Positions 43,807-55,100 of a stretch of 64,000 nucleotides of DNA are shown piece after piece. The DNA lies in assembly GCA_037976565.1 (NCBI GenBank), contig CP137667.1, positions 29,564,459 through 29,628,458 of the forward strand, in the 5' to 3' direction. A program made the position numbers and the translations under genes. Under the pieces are notes generated by a model. That model was given only the letters and a program-made list of their open reading frames with translations. It was not told the DNA's origin and ran no database searches. The stretch's first letter is position 1. Every line of letters starts with the position of its first letter. Origin of the DNA: Mesocentrotus franciscanus. Lineage: Eukaryota > Echinodermata > Echinoidea > Camarodonta > Strongylocentrotidae.

Positions 43807-44433
43807 CTTAAACAATCTTGTGTGAACAAATAGAGCTCCATGTAGCCCTGTGCACAATAAGCGTTACTCCGCTCCCCACTGGCGTGGCGGGCACTTAGTC
43901 ATGGCGGAGGGAGGGGGGTACCAGTCCTTAGTCTACAAGATGAGGGCTTTTCAACTTTTGTTTTGTCACGGCACCCTTTTATGCATTAAATAGCTTTGCG
44001 TAACCCCAATCCCAAATTCATCAAAGAAGATTCACTTTCTATCACTCTTGCACTCGCCTTTTAGCATGTACCATGTACACAAGTATAGGTATATTTGATT
44101 CTAACATGACAATTTTGATATGGTAAAATATATATTGTGTAAGCAACACTCTAGATAATACATACAATAATGTATGCTGGCACCTCGCAGAGGAAGATAC
44201 ATGAATATAAAAAAAACTCATATATTCGGTCACATCGATACACGAGTATGAAGATACCCGGCTATCTGATTGCCCAAATGTTGCAAGCGAGTGAAGCGAA
44301 AGAGTGTGGCAAAAATGTAATTTTGATAGAAAATATTTGGGTACCTCGCTGTCGAAAAGAAGGATTTTCGTAGCCCGCAAGAAGATTTATTCGGGCATTC
44401 CGCTGTCTGAAGCAACCCTTTTTCTTCGTATCA

Positions 44434-44740
44434 GGACAATTACCCCCCAAGGACAATTACCCCCCGGACAATTACCCCGGAGAATTACCCCCGAGAACAA
44501 ATACCCCAAGGACAATTACCCCGGAAAATTACCCCGGAGAATTACCCCCGAGGACAATTACCCCCGAGGACAATTACCCCCAAGGACAATTACCCCGGAA
44601 AATTAACCCCGGAGAATTACCCCGAGGACAATTACCCCCAAGGACAACTACCCCCGAGAACAACTACCCCCGGAAACCTACCCCCGAGGACAACTTCCTC
44701 CGAGGACAATTACCCCCTCGAAACACCATTATCCCGAGGA
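44434..44740 (+). repeat. Minisatellite, ggacaattacccccga units
   Basis: About 18 units of 12-18 bp built on ggacaattacccc or ggagaattacccc. Open frames across it (Thr/Pro-rich) are spurious. Confidence 0.9.
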
Positions 44741-45079
44741 CAATCACACCCAGGGAATTTGCAACACTGTGACGTATAATGTGAGCTCCGCTTCAAATTG
44801 CTATTTAGAGAAAATGTCATGAACTTTCATTTTCTTAGTTATTTATGACGGCATAGATTTGTTTCGTACAGGGGTTGTGTATAAACATATTTGCAATAAT
44901 TATATTTAATTATATTTTGGGTGAATGTATGTGAGAAAATTTGTTAAGGAAGAATACAGATTTTTAAAAGTTTTCTAGCACAGGGCAAATAGGCGGGGAG
45001 CTCACAAGACACGTCACGGAGTTGCATATTTGTGTTTGCACCTTCAACAAATCATAATTTTCTAATTTTTAATTGGTGA

Positions 45080-45605
45080 AACTTTTTCAAACTCTAGGCC
45101 ATATGAAAGCTAGAAACATCCACTACGTCCATCTCAGAAAAGGTTAAAGCAGGCATTTTTACTTTATTTTCCCCCTGAAACGTGGTCATGGTAATTCTAT
45201 GAACCGTATGAAATTGGCGAGATGTTGTTCTTAACGAGTTTAACAGAGATTAAAAATCTCGTTCACTAAATCAAGAAACAAATGTGCCCATACGTGTGTA
45301 CATAGCTCTTGACGAGTGCCAGAGTGATGCAAAATAAATAGTTTGTGAAGAATTTAAGATTGGGCGAAACTTTTCATTTCTTAAGAGGGCACTGTGTCTA
45401 ACAAAAATTTAAAATAACGCTGCTAAAGAGAAATCCTTCGTAGAAAACAGCAACCACAGTGGTGTTGCATACATTATAGTTAAAGAAAAATGTGTAGTAA
45501 TGAGGAAGTATTTGAACGAATGTGGGTTCATGCACGGTATTTTATGGGCTCGTAGCCTTCACAGCATCTCTCAATGTGTCAAATCGTCTTTTGCTATTGA
45601 ATCAT
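45080..45605. other. Spacer between inverted arrays, no gene
   Basis: AT-rich sequence without coding signals. Confidence 0.5.
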
Positions 45606-45607
45606 GA

Positions 45608-46170
45608 TTGTCCTTAAAGGGGGGTAGTTGTCCTCAGGCGTAGTTATCCATGGGGGTAATTGTCCTCGGGGGTAATTCCTCAGGGGTAGTTTTCCGGGGG
45701 TAATTGTCCTTGGGGGTAATTGTCCTCGGGGTAGTTGTCCTCGGGGGTAACCGTCCTCGGGGGTAGTTGTCCTCGGGGGTAGTTTTCCGGGGTAATTGTC
45801 CTTGGGGTAATTGTCCTTGGGGAGTAGTTGTCCTCGGGGGTAACCGTCCTCGGGGTAGTTGTCCTCGGGGGTAGTTTTCCGGGGTAATTGTCCTTGGGGG
45901 TAATTGTCCTTGGGGAGTTGTTCTCGGGGTGTAATTTTCCTCGGGGGGTAATTCTCCGGGGGGTAATTTTCTGGGGGTAATTGTCCTTAGGGGTTATTGT
46001 CCTCGGGGGTAATTCTCCGGGGTAATTTTCCGGGGTGATTGTCCTTAGGGGTGATTGTCCTCGGGGGTAATTCTCCGGGGTAATTTTCCGGGGTAATTGT
46101 CCTTGGGGGGTAGTTTTCCGGGGGGTAATTTTCCGGGGGGTGATTGCCCAGGGGGTAATTGTCCTAGAAC
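45608..46170 (-). repeat. Same minisatellite in inverted orientation
   Basis: About 33 units of ggggtaattgtcctc, the reverse complement of the 44434-44740 units, with a roughly 870-bp spacer between the arrays. A 192-codon repetitive frame on the minus strand is spurious. Confidence 0.9.
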
Positions 46171-46448
46171 CCTTTTTCTTAATGTTGCGAGCGGGCGAAG
46201 CGATCGAGGAAGAAAGACTCTGAATTATTATCAAAATGCTATTCCCTCGTGAGATCACATAGTCTCGTGGTTTCTAACCTTCAGTATTTCGTTATTCCTT
46301 CAATATGTTTGGGGGATATAAAATAATTTCCCTAGTGGCATCCCTACAGATTTTTTGCGGCACCCCGGTTGAAAAACGACGTAGTAGATTGTCGAAAATT
46401 GAGAGAGGAAAATTGACCAGGCTAGTCGGGAATCAACATTTTCTTTAA

Positions 46449-46811
46449 AGGTACTATGTCCTATTTGCAGCCAAAATCAAATTCTGTGGAACTTTGCAGG
46501 AATTATGAATGTGTCACGTATGTCCTATCTGTGATATTTAATCGTCTTTTTAGAGTAATAACAAATATAGAATGAGCTGTAAAGGGTAACTGAGCATTTG
46601 TCTAAATCAATAACCCACTTCTTGTAATGGCAAACATTAAACTGATTGAATCTTTTCGCAGCACAAAATGTACCACCATTCGGTACAAGGGTCTGAAAAT
46701 CAGACTATTACTTAATGGATTGCAATCACTAAAGTCGATTCAACAACGAACGGTCGTTTTTTCCCACTAAAAGCCATTTTCAAGCCCTTTCGTTTTGAGG
46801 GAAGTTTTAAA
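46449..46811 (+). mobile_element. TTAA-flanked element, family T3, right-truncated
   Basis: It starts aggtactatgtcctatttg after TTAA and is collinear with 32611-33055. It stops at gttttgagggaagttt and lacks the right terminus. The copy at 49683-50146 breaks at the same internal point. Confidence 0.75.
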
Positions 46812-47019
46812 TAAGTATATAGCCAAATGATCGCACATAAAGGACCAGTGAGGTAGATTACAACGCCTACGCATGTGGAAATCCCCAGTTTTCGTGAAAT
46901 ACATGCACGTTGTCTGAAATATTAAAAACAAGCTTGTTCCCAATGTGTGTAGATATGGGTGTATGTGTACGTGTGTGTTTGTGAGTACACATGTATAAAT
47001 ATATGATCTAACCTCGACC

Positions 47020-47215
47020 TAAGACTTCCAGACAATTTGGGAGATGTGTGATGGCTTCTGCTTCATGATCTACAGCCAGATCTTCCTATGTGTTGTGATG
47101 TTCTAGTTGCTTCCGTTAGGGATCTTAGACATCTGGTAGCACAATCAGCCTTTGCACAATCTAACCATTTCTTGGCTGGTCTGCCCCGGGGTCTATCACC
47201 ATACACACCTCTATC
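47020..47215 (-). mobile_element. RTE-like LINE C-terminal fragment
   Basis: The minus strand reads GDRPRGRPAKKWLDC followed by a CLRSLTEATR stretch, the usual C-terminal signature of RTE-type reverse transcriptases. Only about 60 codons are left. Confidence 0.6.
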
Positions 47216-48220
47216 TCTTTATTTGTATTGATATTTCATGTAGATTGTACACGCTGTTTGTATGTATCATTTGTCTGTTTTGTTATAGTAAGCGTCGTAC
47301 TTTTAGGGAATTTCGCCTCCTTCTTAAATAATATAGTAAATATACATTTTAAGTGAAACACAAATAAATATTCTCTGTGTCTCTTTCCCGGCTGATTTGC
47401 ATGGAAGATAAGATGACACGGGGGAGGAGTGTAAGTATTGTAGTTTGGAACTTTGTATTTAGGAGCACTTTTGATCACACATCCAAAGTAATGAGAGTCT
47501 GTCTAAATTCATTTGTTTTGCCTCTTTGTGAATGGGCAGCTGTTAAATCTTTGATTTGACTATTTTGGGTGACCCGGCCTCTGGGGAGGCAGGACAATTA
47601 CTCTTCTCAGCATTTTTCACGAAGAGGCCTCCTCGTCCCCATTAAATCGCTACCTCTGCATTAACACTACCCCAAAAAACAGTATTGCCTCTCGATCTAT
47701 GTCGATAGGTCTTGTAATCACACATCTCTGTCTAAACGGTTTACAGCTCTTCTACAAGGTATGTATGTTTAGATGTTGTGCAAGGGAGAGTAGCGACCGA
47801 GCGAGATGATTCACCATTCTTCAAAGTGACAGTTTTCTTTCTATTACGAGCCTCTTCCGGCTAGTTTCATATCTCTCTTTTACTATCTTCATAGTAAAGA
47901 AACAAATGTCTAAGTGTGCATGTAGGTGTTATGCGACAGCACATTGTGAAATACTTATTACCTATAACTCTTTTCCTCTAATAAGTATGTTTCTTGTCCT
48001 ATTTTTGAGGTTGAGAATATTGCATATACTTTTTCAGCCTGCCTGTAATGCAATTTCTCTTTTCTTCTCCTTCTTTGTTCTCCGGACCTTCGGTTCTCCC
48101 ACCATTTCCTCTTCGAATAAGTCGTATCTGTAGGTACTCACATTTTCTCCCTTCTTCTTCTGTTGTAATTATCACATTATGAAACACACGACCCTTTCGT
48201 TTTTTGTTTCTTTTTGTTTA
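47215..48220. other. Gene-free stretch
   Basis: No exon with splice support. The short frames at 47236-47559 and 47906-48187 show no domain. Confidence 0.45.
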
Positions 48221-48775
48221 GAGGCAATGCACTTTGATACGAAGATCGAATACAATTGCGGTTATTGATATCCATGTGAAATAAGCAATCATTGTTGAAA
48301 CATGTTCATTCATCATGCACCAAAGCTATCAAAACACATTGTCTTACTGCAAAATGATTTAGGGAACAATAGCTGGGATATCCCATTTCTACAGCATATC
48401 ATGCGATGAGCTAAGAGACGCTCCGACCTTTACATGTCAATGAAAAAACACCCTCTCTCGTTTAGTCTATTCTGACCCTATTGTGAATGAAAACATCAAC
48501 AATACAATTTACGAACTTTAATGTCTATGCATACGGTAAAATATGATCCACTTGAATAAATCAAATCTTGTTTTCATCTTGTACTTTCTTTCTCTATCTT
48601 ATTGTCTCACATATATTTATTCCCCCTCTCTCTCTTGCCTTTCTTTCTTATGCTTGCTTTCTTCGTTTCTCCTTTACCTTTACCTGTCTACTACTTAATC
48701 TCTTTCTCTTCCTTTATCTATTTGTTTCTCCTTTTCAACCTTAGTTTCCTTCTTTCTCTTTCTTTCCCAATGTGT

Positions 48776-48965
48776 AGAGGTGTCGTGGTCTAATGGATAA
48801 GTCACCGGACTGTGGATCACATGGATCGTGGTTCGAGTTCCTGGCAAGACACGTACCATGCTTGTCACACTCGACCCACGTGAGGTAATTGGGTACCTGT
48901 CAGAAATTAATTCCTTGAATGATAAACGGCATTCATGGCGGCCAAGCTAAAGCCGGTATGAAAAT
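48776..48965 (+). repeat. tRNA-derived SINE (His-GTG-like head), plus copy
   Basis: The head gtgtcgtggtctaatgg, anticodon loop ctgtgga (GTG) and B box ggttcgagttcc are present, then the body ending ggccaagctaaagccggtat. In duplication copy 1 only the body remains (from 13142). Confidence 0.8.
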
Positions 48966-49263
48966 GACAATAAAACATACCAAACAACCTATACACATGG
49001 CAATGGAGGTAAAGGTGTAAATAAATTCAACAACAATGAAAGGTACATCAAACAACTAACGAAAGATAGAAATCCCCCCCCCCAAAAAAAAAAGAAATGT
49101 GGAGGGAAAAATAAATGACGATATACCTCAGAGAATAACAGATAGTTTAAACACACACAAACGCCCACATACCCAAACACATTCACATGCGTGCGCGCAT
49201 AAACACACAAAAAGAAAGGGCATACTACGAATTTTTCATCAAGGGGTGTAAGGCTTGATCACT

Positions 49264-49680
49264 TCAATTTTGTATATTTTGTGTTATCTTTAATCTCGAC
49301 AGAGAAAGACAACTCTTTATTTCAGACTCAAGGCTATTCCACAACACTGGACCACTAAATGTGATTGAGGTACGAGAAAATTCATATTTAAAAAAAGGTA
49401 TGCTAATGTGACTGTCTGATAGAGTATTGAACAAAAGAACGACTTTCATAAAAACAATCATCTAAAAACTTAGACAGCATGTGCCTTTTTGCAGATGAAA
49501 TTTTGAACACATTGTGAGTGGGGAAAAGGTATAAATGTATTGAATGCAGGATGAGAATAAATCTGATCTGTCTTCGCAATACAACAAATAAAGGTCCTTT
49601 TTGTGTGTGCTTTGAGTGTGTGTGTGGGGGTAGTAGCTTCATGCCCAAAATGAAAAGGATATATTCCAACGGCGTTTGAA
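49264..49680 (-). mobile_element. Non-LTR retrotransposon C-terminal remnant, copy in duplication 2
   Basis: The minus frames 49669-49403 and 49461-49264 together read ...RQSHISIPFFKYEFSRT and FSGPVLWNSLESEIKSC, the typical end of a CR1/Jockey-type RT ORF. One frame change lies between them. Same family as 13205-14100 and 29455-30150. Confidence 0.7.
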
Positions 49681-49682
49681 AG

Positions 49683-50146
49683 ACAATACTAATTTAGAAC
49701 TTCCCTCAAAACGAAAAGACTAGAAAATTGCTCTTTGTGGGGGAAATAGCCACCATTAGTTGTCAAATCGACTTAAGTGATTGCAGTCACTTAAGTAATA
49801 ACCTTATTTTCAGACCCTATTACCGAATGGTCGTACGTTTTGTGCTGCGTAAAGATTCAATCAGTTTAATTTTGATCATTACAAGTAGTGTGTTGTTGAT
49901 GTACACAAATGCTCATGTACCCTTTACATCTCGTTTTATGTTTGTTTTTACCAAAGAAAAAAAGATGTCAGTCAGTCACTCAATAGTGTCTGACAGTGAA
50001 GTCTATAAGGTAAATGGGTTTCCTTGCATAATTTTAATACTAGGACAATGCTACACTGCATATAGGACATACATGACACATTCATAGTTCCTGCAAAGTT
50101 CTACAGGATTGATGTTGGCTGCAAAAGGGACATAGTATCTTTAATG
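49683..50146 (-). mobile_element. TTAA-flanked element, family T3, inverted and truncated
   Basis: It ends ggctgcaaaagggacatagt before a TTAA (inverted left end of T3). The other end breaks at cttccctcaaaacgaaaag. It interrupts the LINE remnant relative to duplication copy 1, so it post-dates the duplication. Confidence 0.75.
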
Positions 50147-50958
50147 TAGGGAAAGAACACTTTGAAAACCCACAGCACTATGTGACAATAAAGATCAAAT
50201 TTGCATACACGTTGGAATAATTCTATTGATCAAGACTTTAACAGCGGTTATTGAAATTCACCTCTAGTGGCTAATGTAAACAACATTGTAATAACGATAA
50301 ACCTACATTCAACATTATCATCATAACTTTAAACTAATAAAGATGGCGAGAGAAATTGTAGAGAGGAAATTAGGAAGAAGAGAAGGAGGGAAGAGAGGAA
50401 GAGGGGGAGGATATGGACGGGGAACGCAGGAGAATAGGCAGGCTGCCAGAAATAACCAAGTTTTGGTTGAAAGACAGACAAAAGAAGAATTAAATTAATT
50501 CGATTAACAAATTATAAACTTTTGGTGTAGACATCTTGGATGAAGAACAGCAATAAATCTTGGGCACATGTAGTGAAAAGGATAAATATGACAATAAGGA
50601 TAACATATTTTGTTTGTTTAAATAAGAATAGTAGGTAAAAAGTGTGAAATCAAATTACACACTTCTGTTTGGCATTAGATTCATTAGCAAAACAGTCAAG
50701 ATCAAATTCACTACCCTATTTACACGTTATCAAAGATCACCTTTAAATTATTTAAGCTAATCTTGAGCTCTGGTATGGGATTCGTATGTCAAGAAAACAT
50801 GGCTTTAATTCATTATGTATTGTTTATCCTGCAGTAGATAATCTTTACATTATTCAACCTTAATAATAAAATTTAAACAACTCTCACTCAGGCACATACC
50901 AAATAATCAACCAAGATTTTTCTAACTTTTAAAAGAAATACTGTTTTCTAATGATATT

Positions 50959-51100
50959 AAGCAAATAATTACCGTTGGTGAAGGTGATGGGACAAACTAT
51001 CGCTTTCGAGGCGATCTGGATAAAGATAGCGTATACATTCAGATCGCCGAGGAAGTGATAGGTTGCCATCGCCTGAAACCAAAAGGTGATTATTTGCTTT
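50959..51100. mobile_element. 142-bp hairpin MITE
   Basis: A near-perfect palindrome: arms of about 60 bp from aagcaaataattacc to ggcgatctg, inverted at cagatcgcc through gattatttgctt, with a 20-base loop. It is absent from the matching position in duplication copy 1, so it is a young insertion. Confidence 0.85.
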
Positions 51101-51475
51101 ATATTCCACATCGGAAACATTTCATTTCTTCCGTCATTTTAGAGCAACAAGTCATCAATTGACAGCTAGCTAGCAAACGGTGTACGATACGTACAGTGCA
51201 TGCAGTATTGTGGTGTGACCATAGCTCGCGCGTGACCAAAGTTCGCGTACTAACACTAAAAGCGCTTAAAGAGGAGAGCAATACGCAACGCAAAGTGCGG
51301 TAGATAGTACTACTATCTACCGGGTGCAACGCACTTTTACTGAAGATAGTTGTACTATCTACACAGTGTAACGAACTTTTCTTCTCCCATCAATGATGGT
51401 CGAAGTATCTTTCATCACGTGATTTACTTTTGACCAATCGTAGAGCAAGATTCTTAGTATGTGGAATATAATAAT
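51101..51475. mobile_element. Second insertion with inverted ends, adjoining the hairpin MITE
   Basis: Bounded by tatattccacat (51101) and its inverse atgtggaatata (51459). It contains the near-palindrome ggtagatagtactactatc (51298-51320) and a diverged echo near 51345, plus a cacgtg E-box and a CCAAT box near 51420-51440. It is absent from copy 1. The short minus frame 51329-51099 is not recognised. Confidence 0.6.
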
Positions 51476-51897
51476 TATTACAATAATGGTAATAAGAAAT
51501 ATAATTTTTATTAGTAATAATAATAATAATAGTAGTAATAATCATTGTTATGATAATTACAATACAAATTATAATAATAGCCATATTTATCCGTACTAAA
51601 CTGTGTTTAAAAAAAAATAACCCTTCTGGGTACAATCAGACAAGATATACATATAATTATGTATATTTGACGTAAAACACCCACGCAAACACTCTACTCG
51701 TGAGACAAGAATGATACAAGAACGATTTGAAACACCAAATAATTGAACTTAAAGAAAAAAATGAAACCTATTTGTCGATGTCATATAAATTTACTGTGGT
51801 AGACATTTATCAAACACCATTGCATCAAAGAACAGAGCATGACCCTCCCCTTCCCTCTTTCTAGAACTGCTACTGATTTCTGCTATGCTTCATGTAT

Positions 51898-52196
51898 TCA
51901 GTGACTGGAAGGAAAGAGATCATCAGCAAGACGAATTTGTCCAGATTCCTCCAAAGCAGCCTTCAAAGCTTCTTGCTTGGTAGAATTCTGTTGACCTTTT
52001 TCCCAATCCCGGAGCATTTCTAGAGTTCCATCATATGTTATATTGTGGGTTTTGTGATTAGTCGCTATGTAATCATGAATATCTTCCGGAGAATATCCAA
52101 GTTTTCTTCCTAACTTGTCGATTTCTGAGGTCTTGCGGACTCTCTTTGCAACCTTCTCCAAAATATCGTCGAAATCTTTGGTATTCTTTGGAAGAC
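51898..52196 (-). CDS. Gene B, last exon: death domain type 1
   Basis: The acceptor is AG 52198-52197 (ttccgtcaccag), with phase-1 entry, 98 codons and a stop at 51900-51898. Motifs: KDFDDILEKVAKR, LGRKLGYSPEDI, the helix-5 EMLRDW, and the end QIRLADDLFPSSH. Its closest relative in the window is pseudogene D; next is the N-terminal DD of gene A, with which it shares DFDDI, TNxxxxNxTxxGTLxMLRDW and RLADD. Confidence 0.9.
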
Positions 52197-55100
52197 CTGG
52201 TGACGGAAATACATGAAATATCAAGAAAAAAATAATAATGTAAATCCTAAGTTCATTTCTCCTCAGGTGACTATATTGTGCAAGAAAAGAGCCGCCTGGA
52301 AGTAATTGGGAAAGTATTGTGTAATACGTGATAGGTGGTGTAAACTCATAAATGATGAGAAATCGACTTATAATTTTTCTGAAAGCAATATGCACTGCAC
52401 ACAGAACTATGTGTATGGGACTAGAAAGATGTGGAATGAAATGTTTGGTCCAAACATTTCACTACTTTCTTGTCATATTTCAAATAAGGGAACATTTGAA
52501 AAGCAATTCTTTTCAGGGGGCATTTCTTCTTCGACAGATAAACTGGTTTCCTCCCAAAGGGCAGTGGATCTAACTGAAAAGAGGCTTCTTTGAAGGTTCC
52601 GTATAGGGCTTTCAGTGCATGTTTCATTTACAAACCTCAATATTTAGTGCTTAGATCTAGAACTGTTATCCATACTTATACAAATAAGGGTCGGAATACT
52701 GGTACGTCTTCACGTCTTGGTTAGGGGCAACACGTCATTCACAATCCTCCCCTTCTTTTTTTAAAATCCATTCTATCACTATAATTCAAATAGGCCTATA
52801 ACGTTAGATTCTCTTAATTATTCTGGGCACCACAGTGATTTGTTTGATAGACTGTACAGTCATTTAGGGATTACTAGACGAAAATAAACAGATATTGTCC
52901 CACTTTGAGAGAGTGAAATTTCTGAAAGCATATGATATAGTGAAAGAAAGACATTGTTCTTACCTGATTTATGTGTGGAAGAAGACGATTCCTCATTTGA
53001 TTTGGACTGCGCAGAGATTTCTTGAAAAGAAATAGATAACATTAAGGTTACTTCCTTAGACTACTTTAATTGTGTTTATACTTTGTGTACAGACTTGTGT
53101 GTGGGGGTTATGTGTATGTGTGTGAAATCAAATGTCAAATCGAATCAAATGAGTGTCAAATCAAAAGTATGGAATAGTTGTTAACTTTTTAATCAATGTT
53201 CTAACCCAATGAGATGAATATTGACACTCACTTATGGGTTGTTTCTGGAAAACATTGACAACAAATCCGGAAGTGCCTGGTCCAAAAATTGCGGCTTTAA
53301 TACTTTTAGGAAATAAAGCTCAATCGGATCAAAGAAATTCTATATTTTAAATGTTATCATTATTACCTCACAGAATAATTGTTGTATGTTTGCTCGATGA
53401 AAATCTTTTTAAACCACTTTAACCTGAAATATTATATCAAACTGAATATTGTTATGTGTAATGAAAGTAGATAATTATTTGTTTTTGATGATCAGTAAAA
53501 AAAAAAAAAAAAAATGCAAACGTAGCAATGTGACATTTATATTTCATTGATTAGAAAAAGAGGCCAATTTCGAAGTTTACTTAAAGTTGTCATTAACTTT
53601 CATATTTCTTTCCTCTTGTTAATAGAATGAATGATCCTCATTAGTGTGGAGCAACGCTTTATCGTATATGTAGTCTTAATAATAAATACAAGTGCTAACA
53701 ATCGTAGTGCTCATCTTTGGACATCCCTAAAAGTGGGGCAGCATAGCGATTCAGTTGTTTATTTTGTGATGAAAGCACCAGATTTGGCACACACGTAGAT
53801 CAACATATTTGAAGCAAAGCTAAATTTTAAGTCATTTCAAATGTGACCCATGGAGTTCTTGGTGCCCATTTTCTCAAATGGCACCTCATAGTTCCCCGTA
53901 AAACTTGTCTAAAATTAACATATTTTAGCAAATCTCAGTTCATGAAATATGACGCAATTCTTTCAATTTGTATGCCTCTAGATAATGCAAATAGGTTTTA
54001 GGTGCCCAAATTAGTACTATTTTATGATCAGGTTATGTAATTTGATAATGTGTATAAAACTTGTCTTAATGTGATCATGGAAATATTATTTAGAAAATGG
54101 TTCAAAATACACTCATGTGAAGAAGATTTTAGAATCTTATTATCTCTTTGATATATACACGAACAAAAATGACATTCCAAGTTGAGTTTGATTTTGTATT
54201 ATGACTCTCTGTCATAATATAACAACGGGGAAATATTTGTCAAATTGGGTAGACTAAATCATATAAAACAATGTAATACATTTTCCTACAGGAAATAATA
54301 TCGTTATGCAAATCATTCAAACTTGTTTACATTACATTAAATACAGTTGTTTTAAATTATTTAAGACACAACTATGGCTATTACAATGATGAACCTTAGA
54401 AACCTTGTGAATTACAGCTCAAAGAATGATTCCACGCCATATGGAAAGAACTGAGAGAAATATATTTTTCCTTTTGTTTTGTACACAAAAATCCGAAATT
54501 CTCCATTATGGGGCTGACATGAGGTCACGGAAGATAAAACGACTCTGCAATGGTACAATTTTCATAAATTTTGTGTCAAAAGATGAGCATGACTTGAAAA
54601 AAAAAAGTCAGTAAGGGGGTCTGTAACCATGTATTAATGGCCACGGTCCATGCGAATGACAGCCCACAAGACCAAAAATATATGCCTAGCGAACCTTCTG
54701 AAATGTTGTCAGAAGACCCACAAAACCAACGACCCATGCCTTGGACCGACAGCCCACAATACTAAAATGCCGGTCTCGTGGGTGTTCTGACCATTATTTT
54801 GAGGGTTCAACAGACCGGCAGTATCAGTCTTGTGGGCTGGTCGTCTACTGGGATGTCCTGCTATAAGGCGTAACACAAAAGATGTTGTATTGCCCTTTGC
54901 GACCGACCCAAAATCTTGAAATCTACGGTCGGCTTTTTATTTTATTATTTTTTTAAAACTGTTTTTTAGAGAAAAAAAATGTTAGATGAAAACAAAAATA
55001 TATGTATTAAAGCATTCGAAACTGGGAAATATCAGCCCAAAGACGCAGAAAAAAAAAATCCGACCGACCGACCCATGTTTTGGCACCTAAAAGGCAATAC

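Larger units (their letters stand above)
43947..46383. mobile_element. hAT-like nonautonomous element carrying inverted minisatellites
   Basis: The left end gggcttttcaacttttg and cacggcaccc are mirrored at the right end by gcggcaccccggttgaaaa. This resembles hAT termini (gttctcaac...cggcacc / cggcaccccggttgagaa). Inside are two minisatellite arrays in opposite orientation and a T1-like fragment (about 44760-45080). There is no transposase. The boundary call rests on terminal similarity only; no target duplication was identified. Confidence 0.5.
48221..52895. repeat. Segmental duplication, copy 2
   Basis: Partner of 12582-17975. It includes gene B's last exon and part of the intron before it. 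It carries private insertions (T3 fragment and nested hairpin MITEs) and keeps the SINE head that copy 1 lacks. Confidence 0.85.

Noticed and set aside
45680..46258. 192-codon minus frame, Thr/Pro-rich with a periodic pattern
   Set aside because: It is the ggggtaattgtcctc minisatellite read in frame; unit lengths vary and no start context or exon structure supports a protein.
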